Positions 6,448 through 6,523 of a stretch of 6,523 nucleotides of DNA are shown one piece after another. The translations under genes and the position numbers were made by a program. The stretch comes from Flavobacterium psychrophilum (GTDB lineage Bacteria > Bacteroidota > Bacteroidia > Flavobacteriales > Flavobacteriaceae): contig CAMCTL010000179.1 in assembly GCA_945878515.1 (NCBI GenBank), positions 1 through 6,523 of the forward strand, written 5' to 3'. Numbering within the stretch: the stretch's first letter is position 1; each line of letters starts with the position of its first letter. A model generated the notes under the pieces. The model ran no database searches. It had not been told where the DNA came from and saw only the letters and a list, made by a program, of their open reading frames with translations.

Positions 6448-6523
6448 AACAAAAAAAATCCGTCAAGTTTTTCAACAAGACGGATTTATTATTTATTCCA
6501 ATTTGAATTTCGTACCTCAAACT
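6448..6523. repeat. Direct repeat, right-hand copy, cut by the window edge
   Basis: This is the second copy of the 76-base block at 3564-3639, same orientation, 74 of 76 bases identical. The match is unbroken to the last base of the window, so the repeat continues outside. In the internal copy the next feature is the groEL C-terminus, which predicts a groEL gene reading leftwards just beyond 6523. Confidence 0.95.
6451..6487 (-). terminator. Intrinsic terminator at the right edge (repeat copy 3)
   Basis: TCCGTC (6459-6464) pairs with GACGGA (6479-6484), extended by A/T pairs, around the loop AAGTTTTTCAACAA. On the minus strand the hairpin is followed by eight T. On the plus strand the T tract is broken by A at 6488, so it is better suited to leftward transcription, consistent with ending a minus-strand gene (predicted groEL) that lies to the right. 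Confidence 0.8.

Noticed and set aside
3564..6523. Insertion sequence or integrative element carrying gene B
   Set aside because: Direct repeats are present, but there is no transposase, integrase or terminal inverted repeat inside the unit, so I report a repeat-bounded unit and not a mobile element.

Overview
The window is AT-rich DNA that looks like a Bacteroidota genome, most likely a member of the Flavobacteriaceae. The reasons are the A-rich, weak ribosome-binding regions before starts, a secreted protein whose signal peptide ends in the flavobacterial FSQ style, two large secreted proteins of a Bacteroidota-type family (macroglobulin-like N-terminus, TonB-plug-like C-terminus), and a GroEL C-terminal remnant reading TTECALVDIKEEN followed by a Gly/Met tail. 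The genus is an inference; no rRNA or other marker is complete here.

Layout, left to right. A forward gene (66-1019) encodes a 317-residue cytoplasmic-looking protein of unknown function. It is visibly richer in G+C than the rest of the window. It converges on a minus-strand gene, and the 121-bp gap holds two hairpins: a 13-bp stem without a T tract and a perfect bidirectional terminator. Gene A (1141-3486, minus, 781 aa) and gene B (3831-6248, minus, 805 aa) are diverged paralogs of the same secreted architecture. Between them lies the last 28 codons plus stop of a groEL gene (3652-3738, minus), with no body of the gene attached, followed on the minus strand by a terminator. A third terminator copy lies right of gene B at the window edge.

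The most notable structure is a pair of direct repeats. The groEL-tail terminator and adjoining 3' UTR at 3564-3639 recur at 6448-6523 with 74 of 76 bases identical, and the second copy runs off the window. The simplest reading is that an intact groEL lies just to the right on the minus strand, and that gene B sits in a unit of about 2.9 kb bounded by two copies of the groEL 3' end. This could be an insertion or tandem-duplication scar at a housekeeping gene. Recombination between the repeats would remove gene B and restore groEL, terminator, gene A.

Genes A and B are both predicted to be exported and probably act in the periplasm or at the cell surface. Nothing in the sequence identifies a ligand or partner, and no TonB-dependent barrel, protease or regulator is present. 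Gene B has a sigma-54-like promoter candidate that also rules out an upstream TTG start. No tRNA, rRNA, CRISPR array, transposase or integrase was seen.
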